This document shows positions 1-8,078 of a DNA stretch of 64,000 bases, piece by piece. Both the position numbers and the translations under genes were made by a program. Location of the stretch: positions 19,609 to 83,608 of the forward strand of contig JAODBK010000067.1 in NCBI GenBank assembly GCA_025463925.1. Direction: 5' to 3'. Source of the stretch: Acidimicrobiales bacterium. Its GTDB lineage: Bacteria > Actinomycetota > Acidimicrobiia > Acidimicrobiales > AC-14. The notes beneath the pieces are model-generated. The model was not told where the DNA came from, ran no database searches, and was given only the letters and a program-made list of their open reading frames with translations. Every line of letters begins with the position of its first letter. Position 1 is the stretch's first letter.

Positions 1-1274
1 GCCGTTCGAGCGTCGTGCGCGTGGCTGCTTCGTCGGGGCTGTCGGCGCCCGGGGTGGTCGGCGTGCGCTTCGCGCTCGAGCCCGGCCGCGGCCGCACCGC
101 GGTGCCGGTGCGATCGGCCCTGGTGGGCACGGCAATGGCAGTGGTGATGGTGGTGGCCACCCTCACCTTCGGCAGCAGTCTGCACACGCTGGTGTCGCGT
201 CCCGCGCTGTACGGGTGGAACTGGGACTACCTCCTCAACCCGAGCAACGTCGTCCCGCCGCAAGCCCTGTCCGCCCTGGCCCACGACCCCGATGTCGCGG
301 CGTGGACCGGAGTCACCGAGTTCAACATCCCAATCGACGGCCAGAACGTGCCCGTACTCGTGGGAGACGCGCGGCCGGCGCTCTCGCCTCCGATCTTGTC
401 GGGACATGCCCTCGCCGGCAACGACCAGATCGTCGTGGGCGCGGCCACACTGGGGCAACTGCACAAGCACGTCGGGGACACCGTGGTCGTGACGTACGGA
501 ACGCCCGTCGACGCCCCCATCTATCTCCCTCCGACGCGCCTGACGATCGTCGGCACCGCCACCATGCCGGCAGCCGGGTTCACCAGTTTCGTGGCCGACC
601 ATCCCTCGATGGGTACCGGCGCACTGCTCCCGGTCGGCATCCTGCCGGCCGCCTTTCAACAAGCCACCGTCAATCCAGATCCCGCCCTCAACGGCCCGAA
701 TCTGGTCTTCGTCCGCCTGCGGCCCGGTGTGAGCTCGTCCGCCGGCCGCGCCGACCTGCAACGGATCGCCGATGCGGCGAACAAGGCCTTCGCGGCCGAC
801 CCCAACGGCAGCGGCAGCACCGTTTCGGTCCTGGGCGTCCAGCACCCGGCAGAGATCGTGAACTACCGGTCCGTGGGCACGACGCCGGTCCTCCTCGCGT
901 CCGGGCTCGCCGCCGGCGCCATCGTCGCCCTCGGCCTCACTCTCGGCGCGTCCGTGCGGAGACGCAGACCCGACCTCGCGTTGTTGAAGACGCTCGGCTT
1001 CACGAGGCGGCAGCTCGCGTCCGCGGTTGCCTGGCAGGCGTCGGTCGCGGCCGTCATCGGCGTTGTGGTCGGGGTCCCGCTCGGCATTGCCATCGGGCGC
1101 CAGCTCTGGATTCTCTTCGCCCGCAACATCGACGCCGTGCCCCAACCGACCGTGCCGGTGTCGTCGGTGTTCCTCGTCATGTTCGGCGCGCTGGTGCTCG
1201 CGAACCTCGTGGCTGCCTTCCCAGGTCGCAGCGCAGCTCGCACGCCGGCCGCCCAAGTTCTGCGAACCGGATGA
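1..1274 (+). CDS. FtsX-type ABC transporter permease, C-terminal part (5' end outside window)
   Basis: The reading frame is open from the first bases with no stop, so the gene starts before the window; the GTG at 15 is probably internal. The visible 420 residues match the second half of a large MacB/FtsX-like permease. A membrane helix lies near residues 37-55, followed by a long extracellular region, and three helices occupy the last 130 residues. Before the third-last helix comes the basic loop ending LALLKTLGFTRRQL, typical of the FtsX domain. Such permeases work with a separate ATPase to move lipids or lipoproteins or to transmit force to cell-wall enzymes. The ATPase is not in the window and the substrate cannot be told. 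The gene ends at a TGA and is convergent with the next gene. Confidence 0.8.
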   Translation, partial: RSSVVRVAASSGLSAPGVVGVRFALEPGRGRTAVPVRSALVGTAMAVVMVVATLTFGSSLHTLVSRPALYGWNWDYLLNPSNVVPPQALSALAHDPDVAAWTGVTEFNIPIDGQNVPVLVGDARPALSPPILSGHALAGNDQIVVGAATLGQLHKHVGDTVVVTYGTPVDAPIYLPPTRLTIVGTATMPAAGFTSFVADHPSMGTGALLPVGILPAAFQQATVNPDPALNGPNLVFVRLRPGVSSSAGRADLQRIADAANKAFAADPNGSGSTVSVLGVQHPAEIVNYRSVGTTPVLLASGLAAGAIVALGLTLGASVRRRRPDLALLKTLGFTRRQLASAVAWQASVAAVIGVVVGVPLGIAIGRQLWILFARNIDAVPQPTVPVSSVFLVMFGALVLANLVAAFPGRSAARTPAAQVLRTG

Positions 1275-1307
1275 TTCACCGGTGGGCGGCGTCGGACACT
1301 CGGCGGT

Positions 1308-2516
1308 TCAGCGGGTGATGCCGGTGTGCCCGAGGGAGTAGCGACCGGGCTGGGGCCAGACGCACAGCCCGTGGGGTCCCGGTCCGACCTTGATGCGGGC
1401 GATCAGCACGCCGGTCGCGGTGTCGATGGCGTACACCTCGCGGTTGCGCCGACCCGACAACCACAGCACCTTGCCATCGGGCGAGACCCCGCCCATGTCG
1501 GGGGTGCTCGGGGCCGGGATGACCCAGTTGGCGACGACCGCGCGGGTCGCGAAGTCCACGACCGACACCGAGCCGTGGCCCTTCGGGCCGCCTCGGTTGG
1601 AGACGTAGAGCAGCCGGGCGTCGCGACTCGGGTACAGCCCGTGGGTTTCCGGCCCGGTCGGAAGGAACCCGATCTGCGTGAAGCCGTCCCCGTCGACTTC
1701 GTGCAGGCCACCTTGGACCATGTCCGCCACGTAGAAGACCTTGCCCGCCGGGTCGACCTTCACGTCTTGGGGCATCCCGCCGATCAGCAGGTAGGACACC
1801 GCGTAGCTCGCCAGGTCGACCTTGACGAGCTGGCCCGAGAACTCGCAACTGGCGATCAGGTAGCTGCCGTCGGCGGCGAAGTCCATGTGGTCGACACCGC
1901 TGCACGCGACGGCCACCCGGCGCTGCAAGGCGAAGGTGTGCGGGTCGCGGAAGTCGAGGTGGCGATGGGCCTCGGCGACCACGATGGCCGAGTGACCGTC
2001 GGGGGTGAAGTACATGTTGTAGGGGTCATCCACCGGGATCGTCGGGCCGGCTGGGCGGCCCGACTTCGGATCGATCGGGGTCAGGCTGTTCGACAGGTCG
2101 TTGGTCGCATACAGCGTCTGGAGGTCCCACGCCGGCACGACGTGCTGGGGGTTCCTGCCGACCGCGAAGTGGTCGACGACCTTGTCCCTCGCCGGGTCGA
2201 TGACGTCGACGCTCGAGTCGTCACTGTTGGGGACGTAGATCAGGTAGCGCGCGGCACCGACGGCGGGGCTGAGCATCCCGGCTCCGGCGGCGGCGTAGAT
2301 GTTGGTGTGCAGTGGCGCGCCCACCGCGGGCTTCTGGGGCAGCAGCGTCGCGCCCGACGAAGGACCGCCCGACGTCGTCGGTTTGGGCGACGGCGACCCC
2401 GACCCGGCTTCGATCGCCACCACCGCGGCGGCGATGATGATGGCGGCCATCACGACGAGGGCCGACCGGCGTCGGCGTTCGTCTCGGCTGGTCACTCTGG
2501 TCGCGCGCGCTGTCAT
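1308..2516 (-). CDS. Membrane-anchored YncE-like beta-propeller protein
   Basis: 402 residues. A short basic N-terminus is followed by one hydrophobic segment (about 19-40) with no obvious cleavage site, then a Ser/Pro/Thr-rich linker and about 320 residues of repeated beta-strand units such as YLIYVPNSDDSSVDVID, LYVSNRGG and VLWLSGRRNREVYAIDT. These spacings are typical of YVTN/YncE seven-bladed propellers. The protein should sit on the outer face of the membrane. Propellers of this kind bind ligands or partner proteins; no catalytic residues are evident. No functional link to its neighbours is visible. Confidence 0.7.
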   Translation of the reverse strand: MTARATRVTSRDERRRRSALVVMAAIIIAAAVVAIEAGSGSPSPKPTTSGGPSSGATLLPQKPAVGAPLHTNIYAAAGAGMLSPAVGAARYLIYVPNSDDSSVDVIDPARDKVVDHFAVGRNPQHVVPAWDLQTLYATNDLSNSLTPIDPKSGRPAGPTIPVDDPYNMYFTPDGHSAIVVAEAHRHLDFRDPHTFALQRRVAVACSGVDHMDFAADGSYLIASCEFSGQLVKVDLASYAVSYLLIGGMPQDVKVDPAGKVFYVADMVQGGLHEVDGDGFTQIGFLPTGPETHGLYPSRDARLLYVSNRGGPKGHGSVSVVDFATRAVVANWVIPAPSTPDMGGVSPDGKVLWLSGRRNREVYAIDTATGVLIARIKVGPGPHGLCVWPQPGRYSLGHTGITR

Positions 2517-2609
2517 TCGGTCGGGGCCATCTCGGTCGCCTTAGCATGGCCCGTCTCGATCGCCGGATGACATCGCCCACTGAGCCTCGATTCCTGTGGG
2601 GTCGCTCCT

Positions 2610-3659
2610 TCACGCGGCGAAGGTGATGACCGTCTTCACGTCCTCGGGCCGGCGCTCGAGTGCGTCGGCGAACGATTCGAGCGGGACGCGCCGCGAGATG
2701 AGTCGGCCGAGCCACCGGGGATCCGCGTCGCTCAAGGCATCGGCGCCGGCTTCGTAGTGGCGGCGGTTGGCGTTGACGGACCCGAACACGACGGCATTCC
2801 CGAGCACCATCTCCCGGTTGACCGCGCCGGCGTCGAACGGCACGGTTCGACCGCCTGACGAGACGCCGGTGAGACAGACGACGGCATCGGGAGCCGTGTT
2901 GGCGAGGACGTCGACGACGACCTGAGGCACGCCGGTGCACTCGAGCACGATGTCGGCCCTCCCGGCGAGCGCGGCAACGGGTTCGTGGTGGTACGTGGCG
3001 CCGAGGTCGGCGACGAGTTGCGGCTTGGGGCCGTCGACGACGCGGTCGACCACATGGACCTCGTGGCCCTTCTGCATCCCGAGCAGGGCGGCCAGCAGCC
3101 CGATGGGCCCGGCGCCGCAGATCAGCACGGTGTGCGGCGACCAGGCCGCCGATCGGGCGCCGATGCGCTCGGTGTGATCCCAGGCCTTGGCGACCACGCT
3201 CGTCGGCTCCAGCAGCACGCCGAGATCTCCCAGCGCGGGGTCGACCTTCACGGCGAAGCCGGGCTCGATGCGGTAACGCTCGGAGGCGTACCCGTGGCGC
3301 TCCTTGATCCCACGTTCGGTGTAGGCACCGTTGCGGCACATGTCCCACTCGCCGATGGCGCAGTTCGGGCAGGGAGCCGGATCGGGTCGCCGGACGATGC
3401 CGACCACCAGGTCGCCGACCGCCAGCCCGGTTCCGCCGGGCGCCGCGATCACCCGCCCGAGCGACTCGTGGCCGATGATCAGCCGATCGCTTCCGGGCGG
3501 CGCCGCGCCGTACCGGCCTTGGCAGATCTCGAGGTCGGTGCCACACACACCGATCGCGAGGGTCTCGACCAGCACCGGGCCGTCGACCGAGGCCGGCTCC
3601 TCGACATCGGTCACCGCGGCCGAACCGGCGACGCCGGGGACGACGGTCACCGCTCGCAC
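2610..3659 (-). CDS. Zinc-dependent medium-chain dehydrogenase, glucose 1-dehydrogenase-like
   Basis: 349 residues, full length for the MDR superfamily. Catalytic zinc ligands are visible as C39 (GVCGTD), H64-E65 (IGHES) and E151 (LLEPTSV). C97, C100 and C108 occupy the structural zinc loop, which has three rather than four cysteines. The Rossmann motif is GAGPIGLLAA near residue 188. The layout (GVCGTD, long GIVRRPDP loop, MCRNG, YTERGIKE, EPTSVVAKAW) resembles archaeal-type glucose 1-dehydrogenases, which oxidise aldoses with NAD(P)+. The exact sugar is not determined. The gene starts 5 bp after the MarR regulator stop, so the two form an operon and the regulator probably senses the substrate or a related compound. 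Confidence 0.75.
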   Translation of the reverse strand: MRAVTVVPGVAGSAAVTDVEEPASVDGPVLVETLAIGVCGTDLEICQGRYGAAPPGSDRLIIGHESLGRVIAAPGGTGLAVGDLVVGIVRRPDPAPCPNCAIGEWDMCRNGAYTERGIKERHGYASERYRIEPGFAVKVDPALGDLGVLLEPTSVVAKAWDHTERIGARSAAWSPHTVLICGAGPIGLLAALLGMQKGHEVHVVDRVVDGPKPQLVADLGATYHHEPVAALAGRADIVLECTGVPQVVVDVLANTAPDAVVCLTGVSSGGRTVPFDAGAVNREMVLGNAVVFGSVNANRRHYEAGADALSDADPRWLGRLISRRVPLESFADALERRPEDVKTVITFAA

Positions 3660-3664
3660 GGTCT

Positions 3665-4174
3665 TCAGTCTGCCCGGCGGGACGAGCGATCGGGCACCGG
3701 GTGCGGTCGCTGTTCCGACAAACGACGCCAGAGGCGGCGCAGTGTCCGGCGGTCGGTGGGCGACGTCGCCGCGAGGAGCGTCCGTCGAAGCACGTCGTTG
3801 TGGGTGTGCCGGGCGGCGAGCAGCGCGCGGTCACCTTCCTTGGTGAGGACGGTGAACCACTTGCGCCGGTCACCGGGGTCGACCTCGCGCCGAACCAGGC
3901 CGTCGCGCTCGAGGCGAGTCACCAGATGCGTCGTGCCGGCCGGGCTGAGCAGCGCTCGACCGGCGAGGTCTGACATGCCGAGCCGCTGATCCGGCGCGTT
4001 GAACAGGGTGATCAGCACGTCGAACTCGGTGACGGCCAAGCCGTGGGCCCGCCGCAGCTCGGTGTCGAGGCTCGCCAGGACCGAGCGGTGCAGCAGCATC
4101 AACGCGCCCCATGACTCCGACTCCTCGGAATCGAGGAACTCGTGTTGGGGTCTTGACTTCGCCACGGTTGCCAC
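3665..4174 (-). CDS. MarR family transcriptional regulator
   Basis: 169 residues from a GTG start; a second in-frame GTG three codons later is an equally good start. The winged-helix domain spans about 45-120: a DNA-recognition helix at SPAGTTHLVTRLERDGL and a wing at DPGDRRKWFTVLT, both standard for MarR proteins, with dimerisation helices at each end. It is co-transcribed with the dehydrogenase downstream and divergent from a small ABM-like gene. The 48-bp shared promoter region holds an AT-rich inverted repeat that is the obvious operator candidate, so autoregulation and control of the divergent gene are likely. Confidence 0.85.
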   Translation of the reverse strand: MATVAKSRPQHEFLDSEESESWGALMLLHRSVLASLDTELRRAHGLAVTEFDVLITLFNAPDQRLGMSDLAGRALLSPAGTTHLVTRLERDGLVRREVDPGDRRKWFTVLTKEGDRALLAARHTHNDVLRRTLLAATSPTDRRTLRRLWRRLSEQRPHPVPDRSSRRAD

Positions 4175-4180
4175 TATATT
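4153..4180 (+). promoter_or_regulatory. Candidate sigma-70-type promoter for the divergent small gene
   Basis: TTGACT at 4153-4158 and TATATT at 4175-4180 with a 16-bp spacer, pointing at the gene starting at 4223. It is one of few AT-rich stretches in this part of the window. The -10 box runs into the inverted repeat at 4176-4199, so a bound MarR dimer would block it. Confidence 0.5.
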
Positions 4181-4199
4181 TCGTTTCGTAGGAAAATAT
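4176..4199. promoter_or_regulatory. Inverted repeat, candidate MarR operator
   Basis: Arms ATATTTC (4176-4182) and GAAAATAT (4192-4199) are inverted repeats apart from one extra A. They lie between a divergently transcribed MarR gene and its neighbour, where MarR-family operators usually are. The site is seen directly; the regulator assignment is inferred from position. Confidence 0.5.
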
Positions 4200-4222
4200 C
4201 AATCGAGCGGAAGAAGATCACG

Positions 4223-4507
4223 ATGGCGTTTGCGATCGTCCACCACTTTCCCGGCGGCACCAAGGAGAACTACGAAGCGTCGGTCGCCGCGGTGCACCCG
4301 CCGAACGGCCTGCCCGACGGCCAGCTCTTCCACGCGGCCGGGGCGTCGCCCGGCGGGTGGACCATCATTGCCGTGCACGAGTCGAAGCAGAGCTGGGAGC
4401 AGTTCCGCGACGGCATCCTCATGCCGCGCATGCAAGCGGGGATCGATGGTGGGTTCCCGAGCCCGCCTCAGGAAACCGAGATCGACGTCTCCACGCTGTT
4501 GCCGTAG
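4223..4507 (+). CDS. Small ABM-like dimeric alpha/beta-barrel protein
   Basis: 94 residues with the pattern of one ferredoxin-like ABM unit: an opening beta strand (AFAIVHHFPGG), a helix, a strand containing GWTIIAVHES, and a helix KQSWEQFRDGIL. It aligns by eye with the convergent neighbour at 4658-4945 (HFPGGT versus DFAGGT, WTIIAVHES versus LRVVDVWET, W/F-EQF/KFA). No catalytic histidine pattern of known monooxygenases is clear, so function is unknown. It is transcribed away from the MarR regulator through a promoter overlapped by a palindrome and is probably part of that regulon. Confidence 0.65.
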   Translation: MAFAIVHHFPGGTKENYEASVAAVHPPNGLPDGQLFHAAGASPGGWTIIAVHESKQSWEQFRDGILMPRMQAGIDGGFPSPPQETEIDVSTLLP

Positions 4508-4522
4508 CCCGCAACGACGACG

Positions 4523-4621
4523 TCAGCCGCCTTCCAGGGGCACCATCCACGTTCGGACGGCCTCCGCGTCGAGCAAGGCCCGATACCCGTCCGGGCGGCG
4601 AGCCCGGATGTGTCGGGACAC
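4523..4621 (-). pseudogene. Remnant of an AHSA1/SRPBCC-family gene
   Basis: A 33-codon frame from a GTG to a TGA encodes a peptide reading RHIRARRPDGYRALLD, then AEAVRTWMVP. This closely resembles the first 30 residues of AHSA1-type SRPBCC proteins (pattern RHI.A....VYRALLDP.AV..WMVP), which are normally about 150 residues. Here the frame stops after a Gly-Gly. It lies between two convergent genes and has no sign of being functional. The family call rests on pattern memory, hence modest confidence. Confidence 0.35.
4590..4608. terminator. Short hairpin between convergent genes
   Basis: TCCGGGC (4590-4596) and GCCCGGA (4602-4608) form a perfect 7-bp stem with a GGCGA loop, without a T-run. 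It lies between the convergent genes ending at 4507 and 4658, but inside the SRPBCC remnant, so it may be incidental. Confidence 0.25.
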
Positions 4622-4657
4622 GCGCGTCGTGCCCAACGACTTCGACCTCAGCAGCCC

Positions 4658-4945
4658 TTACCCGCCCGGCGTGAAGTAGTTGTGGACGTCGAAGAACTGC
4701 ATCGTCGGCGGGGAGATGCCCACTTCCTGCGAGAAGGGCCCGATCTGGTCCTGTGCGAACTTCTCGAACTGCTCCTTCGTCTCCCAGACGTCGACGACGC
4801 GCAGGCCGGCGTCGGTCGTGGTGGCGAAGTGCGAGATCGCCCCAGCCGGTCCGGGGCCCTTCGGTGTGAGCCCCATCTTTCCGCAGATCTCGTCGTACTG
4901 CTCGAGCGTGCCGCCGGCAAAGTCCATTTGCACCGCAACCGTCAT
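4658..4945 (-). CDS. Small ABM-like protein, paralogue of the 4223 gene
   Basis: 95 residues beginning with the strand TVAVQMDFAGGT, then a helix EQYDEICGKMGL, a middle strand containing GLRVVDVWET and a helix KEQFEKFAQDQIG. This is the single ABM/ferredoxin-like unit of small uncharacterised proteins that probably act as dimers. The match to the product at 4223-4507 suggests an old duplication. The two genes are convergent and 150 bp apart. No active-site residues can be assigned. Confidence 0.65.
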   Translation of the reverse strand: MTVAVQMDFAGGTLEQYDEICGKMGLTPKGPGPAGAISHFATTTDAGLRVVDVWETKEQFEKFAQDQIGPFSQEVGISPPTMQFFDVHNYFTPGG

Positions 4946-5024
4946 GGTCAGTCGCCTCCCCGATCGAGCGGCGAATGGCCGCCACCGCCAGCACTCTCGC
5001 GCAGTTCGACGGTTGCCGCGTCGA

Positions 5025-5720
5025 TCACCGGAAGAGGTCTTCGGCCGGGGGCCGCACGACCTCGTCGCGGATGGACGACTCGCGCAGCCACGCGGGGTCG
5101 ACGCCGCGGACGACGGCGACGGGCACGCCTCCGGCCTTGCCCATCACCAGCTCGGCCGCCGACGCGATCTCGTCGGCCACTGCGATCTCCGTGACCTGCA
5201 GCTCGCGGCCTTGCCCGTCGGTGGTGCCGCGCAGGTCGACGATGGCGGCGACGCCGGCGCAACCGATGGCCACGTCGGTCAGACCCTTCCGCCACGCCCG
5301 GCCGAACGTGTCCGACACGATGACACCGACCTCCGCGCCGAGCCGGGCTCGCAGCCCGTCGCGGATGCGGCGGGCCGAGCGGTCGGCGTCCAACGGCAGC
5401 AGTGCCGCCTTGCCGCGCTCGACGTTCGACAGGTCGACCCCGGCGTTGGCGCACACGAACCCGTGCCGGGTCTCGCTGATGATCAGGTCGCCGCGCCGGC
5501 GCAGCACGCGCCTCGACTCCGACTCGACGAGCACTTGACGCGCCGCCAGGTCGTCGGGGTCGAGGTCGACCAGCCGGCCCTCGGCCTTCGACACGATCTT
5601 CTGCGTGACGACGACGACGTCGCCATCGACCAACGTGACCGGCGACGCGGCGACGAGATCGGCGATGACGTCGCCGGGCGCGACCTCGCCGATGCCGGTC
5701 ACCGGGATCAGCGAGATCAC
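5025..5720 (-). CDS. cofE: Coenzyme F420-0:L-glutamate ligase (CofE/FbiB N-terminal type)
   Basis: 231 residues from a GTG at 5720 that overlaps the cofD stop by 4 nt (GTGA), giving translational coupling; the longer upstream frame only shadows cofD. The N-terminus has the CofE pattern LIPVTGIGEV, followed by VVVTQKIVSKAEGR, RVLRRRGDLIISETRHGFVCANAGVD, SDTFGRAWRKG and AIGCAGVAAIVDLRG. CofE adds glutamates to F420-0 or its dehydro form using GTP. The protein stops at the ligase domain. Mycobacterial FbiB carries an extra C-terminal nitroreductase-like domain that reduces dehydro-F420-0, which is missing here, so that step must be encoded elsewhere. Confidence 0.9.
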   Translation of the reverse strand: MISLIPVTGIGEVAPGDVIADLVAASPVTLVDGDVVVVTQKIVSKAEGRLVDLDPDDLAARQVLVESESRRVLRRRGDLIISETRHGFVCANAGVDLSNVERGKAALLPLDADRSARRIRDGLRARLGAEVGVIVSDTFGRAWRKGLTDVAIGCAGVAAIVDLRGTTDGQGRELQVTEIAVADEIASAAELVMGKAGGVPVAVVRGVDPAWLRESSIRDEVVRPPAEDLFR

Positions 5721-6637
5721 GCCGAGAGCACGACCCGCGCCAGCGCCGCCGCCTCGTCGGGACCGTGCATGATGCTGGGCGCGACGACGGCCCGCATGCC
5801 CTCGGCTTCGACCGCGCCGGCCAGTGCCTCGTCCGCGGTGTCGATCACCAAGGTGGCGGCGAGGGGCGCGTAGAGGCGAGCCACGCCGACGACCGACGCC
5901 TCGTGCCCGAGCTCGACCAAGAGCCGGTCGGCCGGGCCCTTGATGGCGGCGCCGGCGACGATCGGCGACACCGCGACGGCGTCGGCCCGCCGGGCCTCGA
6001 CCGCGTCCCGGACACCGGGCACCGCGAGGATCGGGCCGATCGACAGCACCGGGTTCGACGGGCACACGACCACGAGCTCGGCCGAGGCCACCGCGTCGAG
6101 CACGCCCGGCCCCGGTCGCGCGGCGGAGTCGCCGTCGTAGCGGACCGCCTTCGCCGGCACTGCGTGGCGCCGGCCGACGAAGTACTCCTGGAACGAGAGC
6201 TCGCCCTCACCGACGACGTCGACGCGCGTCTCCAGCCGGTCCTCGGTCGCCGGCAGCATCCGCAGGCCGAGGCCCCATGCCGACGCGATCTCGGCGGTGA
6301 CCGCGGCCAGCCCGGCTCCCTCGGCCAGTCGCTGCGTCCGGTACAGGTGGGTGGCCAAGTCGCGGTCGCCGAGCCGGAACCAGGTCTGGCCGCCGTAGCG
6401 CGCCAGCGCGTCCATCGCCTGCCAGGTCTCGCCGACCAGGCCCCAGCCGGTCTCGGGGTTGACGGCGCCGGCCAGCGTGTAGGTGACGGTGTCGAGGTCG
6501 GGGCTGATGCGCAGGCCGTGCAGCACCATGTCGTCACCGACGTTGACGATGGCGGTCACGTCTTCGGGCGGGACGACGGCCAGCAGGCCCCGCAGGAGGC
6601 GAGCGGCGCCGACACCGCCGGCGAGTGCCGCGATCAC
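5717..6637 (-). CDS. cofD: 2-phospho-L-lactate / phosphoenolpyruvate transferase (CofD/FbiA)
   Basis: 306 residues, usual length for CofD/FbiA. The N-terminal glycine-rich loop LAGGVGAARLLRGL and the following NVGDDM are hallmarks, as are GDRDLATHLYRT and VVCPSNPVLSIGPILAVPG. The enzyme transfers Fo onto the activated lactyl or PEP guanosine diphosphate to make F420-0 or dehydro-F420-0. In Actinobacteria the PEP route is usual, so the product is probably dehydro-F420-0. It is the first gene of a two-gene unit with cofE. In Mycobacterium the same pair (fbiA-fbiB) lies near the DUF3499-manB-ahcY genes, as it does here. Confidence 0.9.
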   Translation of the reverse strand: MIAALAGGVGAARLLRGLLAVVPPEDVTAIVNVGDDMVLHGLRISPDLDTVTYTLAGAVNPETGWGLVGETWQAMDALARYGGQTWFRLGDRDLATHLYRTQRLAEGAGLAAVTAEIASAWGLGLRMLPATEDRLETRVDVVGEGELSFQEYFVGRRHAVPAKAVRYDGDSAARPGPGVLDAVASAELVVVCPSNPVLSIGPILAVPGVRDAVEARRADAVAVSPIVAGAAIKGPADRLLVELGHEASVVGVARLYAPLAATLVIDTADEALAGAVEAEGMRAVVAPSIMHGPDEAAALARVVLSA

Positions 6638-6657
6638 GAGCGGACGCTACCGCAGGG

Positions 6658-7881
6658 TTACTGCGCGACCGCTCGGGCGATGCCCCACGGGAACATCGAG
6701 CCGTTCACGCATGCCGCGTTGACGCCGACCTGGCTCCCGGTCGTGGTGACGACCGCGCCGGTGGTGCCATTGACGATCGAGCCGGTCGCGGTCGGGCCGG
6801 GGAGGGTGGCGAGCGTCGGGAGCACCGGCGGCATCGCGTTGCCACCGACCGCGAACGGGTGCAACCCGCCGAACAGATCGGTGACGTAGCCGCCGGTGCC
6901 GTCGGGGAGCATCGTGAAGCTGCGGGCGACCGCGAACGGGTAGTACGCCGAGACGTTCGCGGCCGGCATGGCGCCGAAGGGATGCAGGCCGCCGAAGCCG
7001 TCGAGCACGTAGCCGCGGTTGCCGGTCGTCGGGTCGACCTGGATGTCGCGGGCGATGTCCCATCCGGTCCAGGACGCGCTGCCCGGGGCCGCCGGCGCGG
7101 CGCCGGCCTGATGGACGCCGCCCCAACCGTCGAGCACGTAGGCGCCGTTCCCGTCCGGGGTGACGGCGACGGCGCGGGCGATGTCCCAGCCCGACCAGTA
7201 CGCACTCACCGGGATCGACGGCGCGCCGCCGGTCGGGTGCAGGCCGCCGAAGCCGTCGAGCACGTAGCCCTTGTGACCCGGGGTGAGGGAGAGGTCCCGC
7301 GCGATGTCCCAGCCCAACCAGTACGCGCTCACGCCCACGGTGGGCGCGCCGCCCACGGAGTGCACCCCACCGAAGCCGTCGAGGACGTACCCGGGCGTCG
7401 AGCAGCCGGCGAGCATCGGGACGGTGGCGATCGGCGGGCCCTGCACGAAGTCGAACGTCACCCACAAGGTGCTGCCCGACACCGCCACGCCGACGCCGAC
7501 GCGGTTGTAGCCGCCCATGATGTTGGCCTTGTGGGGCGCCGAGTTCCACAGCATGTCGCTCATCTGCTGCGGGGTCTGGCCGTACGCGATGTTCTCGCCG
7601 TAGCGCGTCCAACCGGGGACGATCGAGCTGATCGCGCCGCCCAGGTTGGGGTTGTGCACGAGGTTGCCGCTCGCCGCCACCGAGTCCGACCAGCCCCTCG
7701 CCAGCGTCGACAGCGCCGGGTCGAGCGACAGCGGCGCCAATCCGGCGCTCGCCCGCTGGCTGTTGAGGATCTGCGCGAACTGGGTCTCGGCCGCGGCCGG
7801 GTCGGCCCCGGCGTGGGCCGGCGGGGCCAGCGGCAGGGCCGCGATGGTCGACAGGGTCAGGATCGTGAGGAATCGCCGCAT
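6658..7881 (-). CDS. Secreted CAP/SCP-domain protein with C-terminal YVLDGFGG repeats
   Basis: 407 residues. A signal peptide (1-24, ending PAHAGA) is followed by a CAP domain (about 30-150) with the expected landmarks NSQRASAGL, LVHNPN, YGENIAYG, SAPHKANIM and GVGVAV. From about residue 164 there are five units of about 40 residues built on YVLDGFGGLHP..GAP....SAYW.GWDIAR; the fifth is degenerate. The same unit occurs in the amidase at 23364-25301 and nowhere else in the window. CAP proteins are extracellular and in bacteria often wall-associated. The repeats may be a wall-binding or adhesive module. It ends 20 bp before cofD but is unrelated to F420. Confidence 0.85.
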   Translation of the reverse strand: MRRFLTILTLSTIAALPLAPPAHAGADPAAAETQFAQILNSQRASAGLAPLSLDPALSTLARGWSDSVAASGNLVHNPNLGGAISSIVPGWTRYGENIAYGQTPQQMSDMLWNSAPHKANIMGGYNRVGVGVAVSGSTLWVTFDFVQGPPIATVPMLAGCSTPGYVLDGFGGVHSVGGAPTVGVSAYWLGWDIARDLSLTPGHKGYVLDGFGGLHPTGGAPSIPVSAYWSGWDIARAVAVTPDGNGAYVLDGWGGVHQAGAAPAAPGSASWTGWDIARDIQVDPTTGNRGYVLDGFGGLHPFGAMPAANVSAYYPFAVARSFTMLPDGTGGYVTDLFGGLHPFAVGGNAMPPVLPTLATLPGPTATGSIVNGTTGAVVTTTGSQVGVNAACVNGSMFPWGIARAVAQ

Positions 7882-8078
7882 GGGAACTTTCCGCCGTTTC
7901 GGCTGTCGATTGCGTCAGATTTCGTATCGGCAGAGCCCGGGCGCGACTTGAGAGCGCCCGTTGGGGGATTGGGGGAGTTCGCCAGGCAAGCACGCCGGCC
8001 CCGGAGGTGTCGAATCGTCCGATTTGGGGAGCCCGTGCGGCCGGGCCGGGATGCGGTGCTCCCCTAGGATCCCGCCGG
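7882..8078. other. Divergent intergenic region
   Basis: About 200 bp between two divergent genes. It must hold promoters for the CAP protein and the YfhO-like protein. No convincing -35/-10 pair, operator or hairpin stands out by eye. Confidence 0.4.

Noticed and set aside
1326..2570. Long plus-strand frame over the propeller gene
   Set aside because: Low-complexity basic/acidic composition; antisense shadow of a gene with clear strand repeats and a signal anchor.
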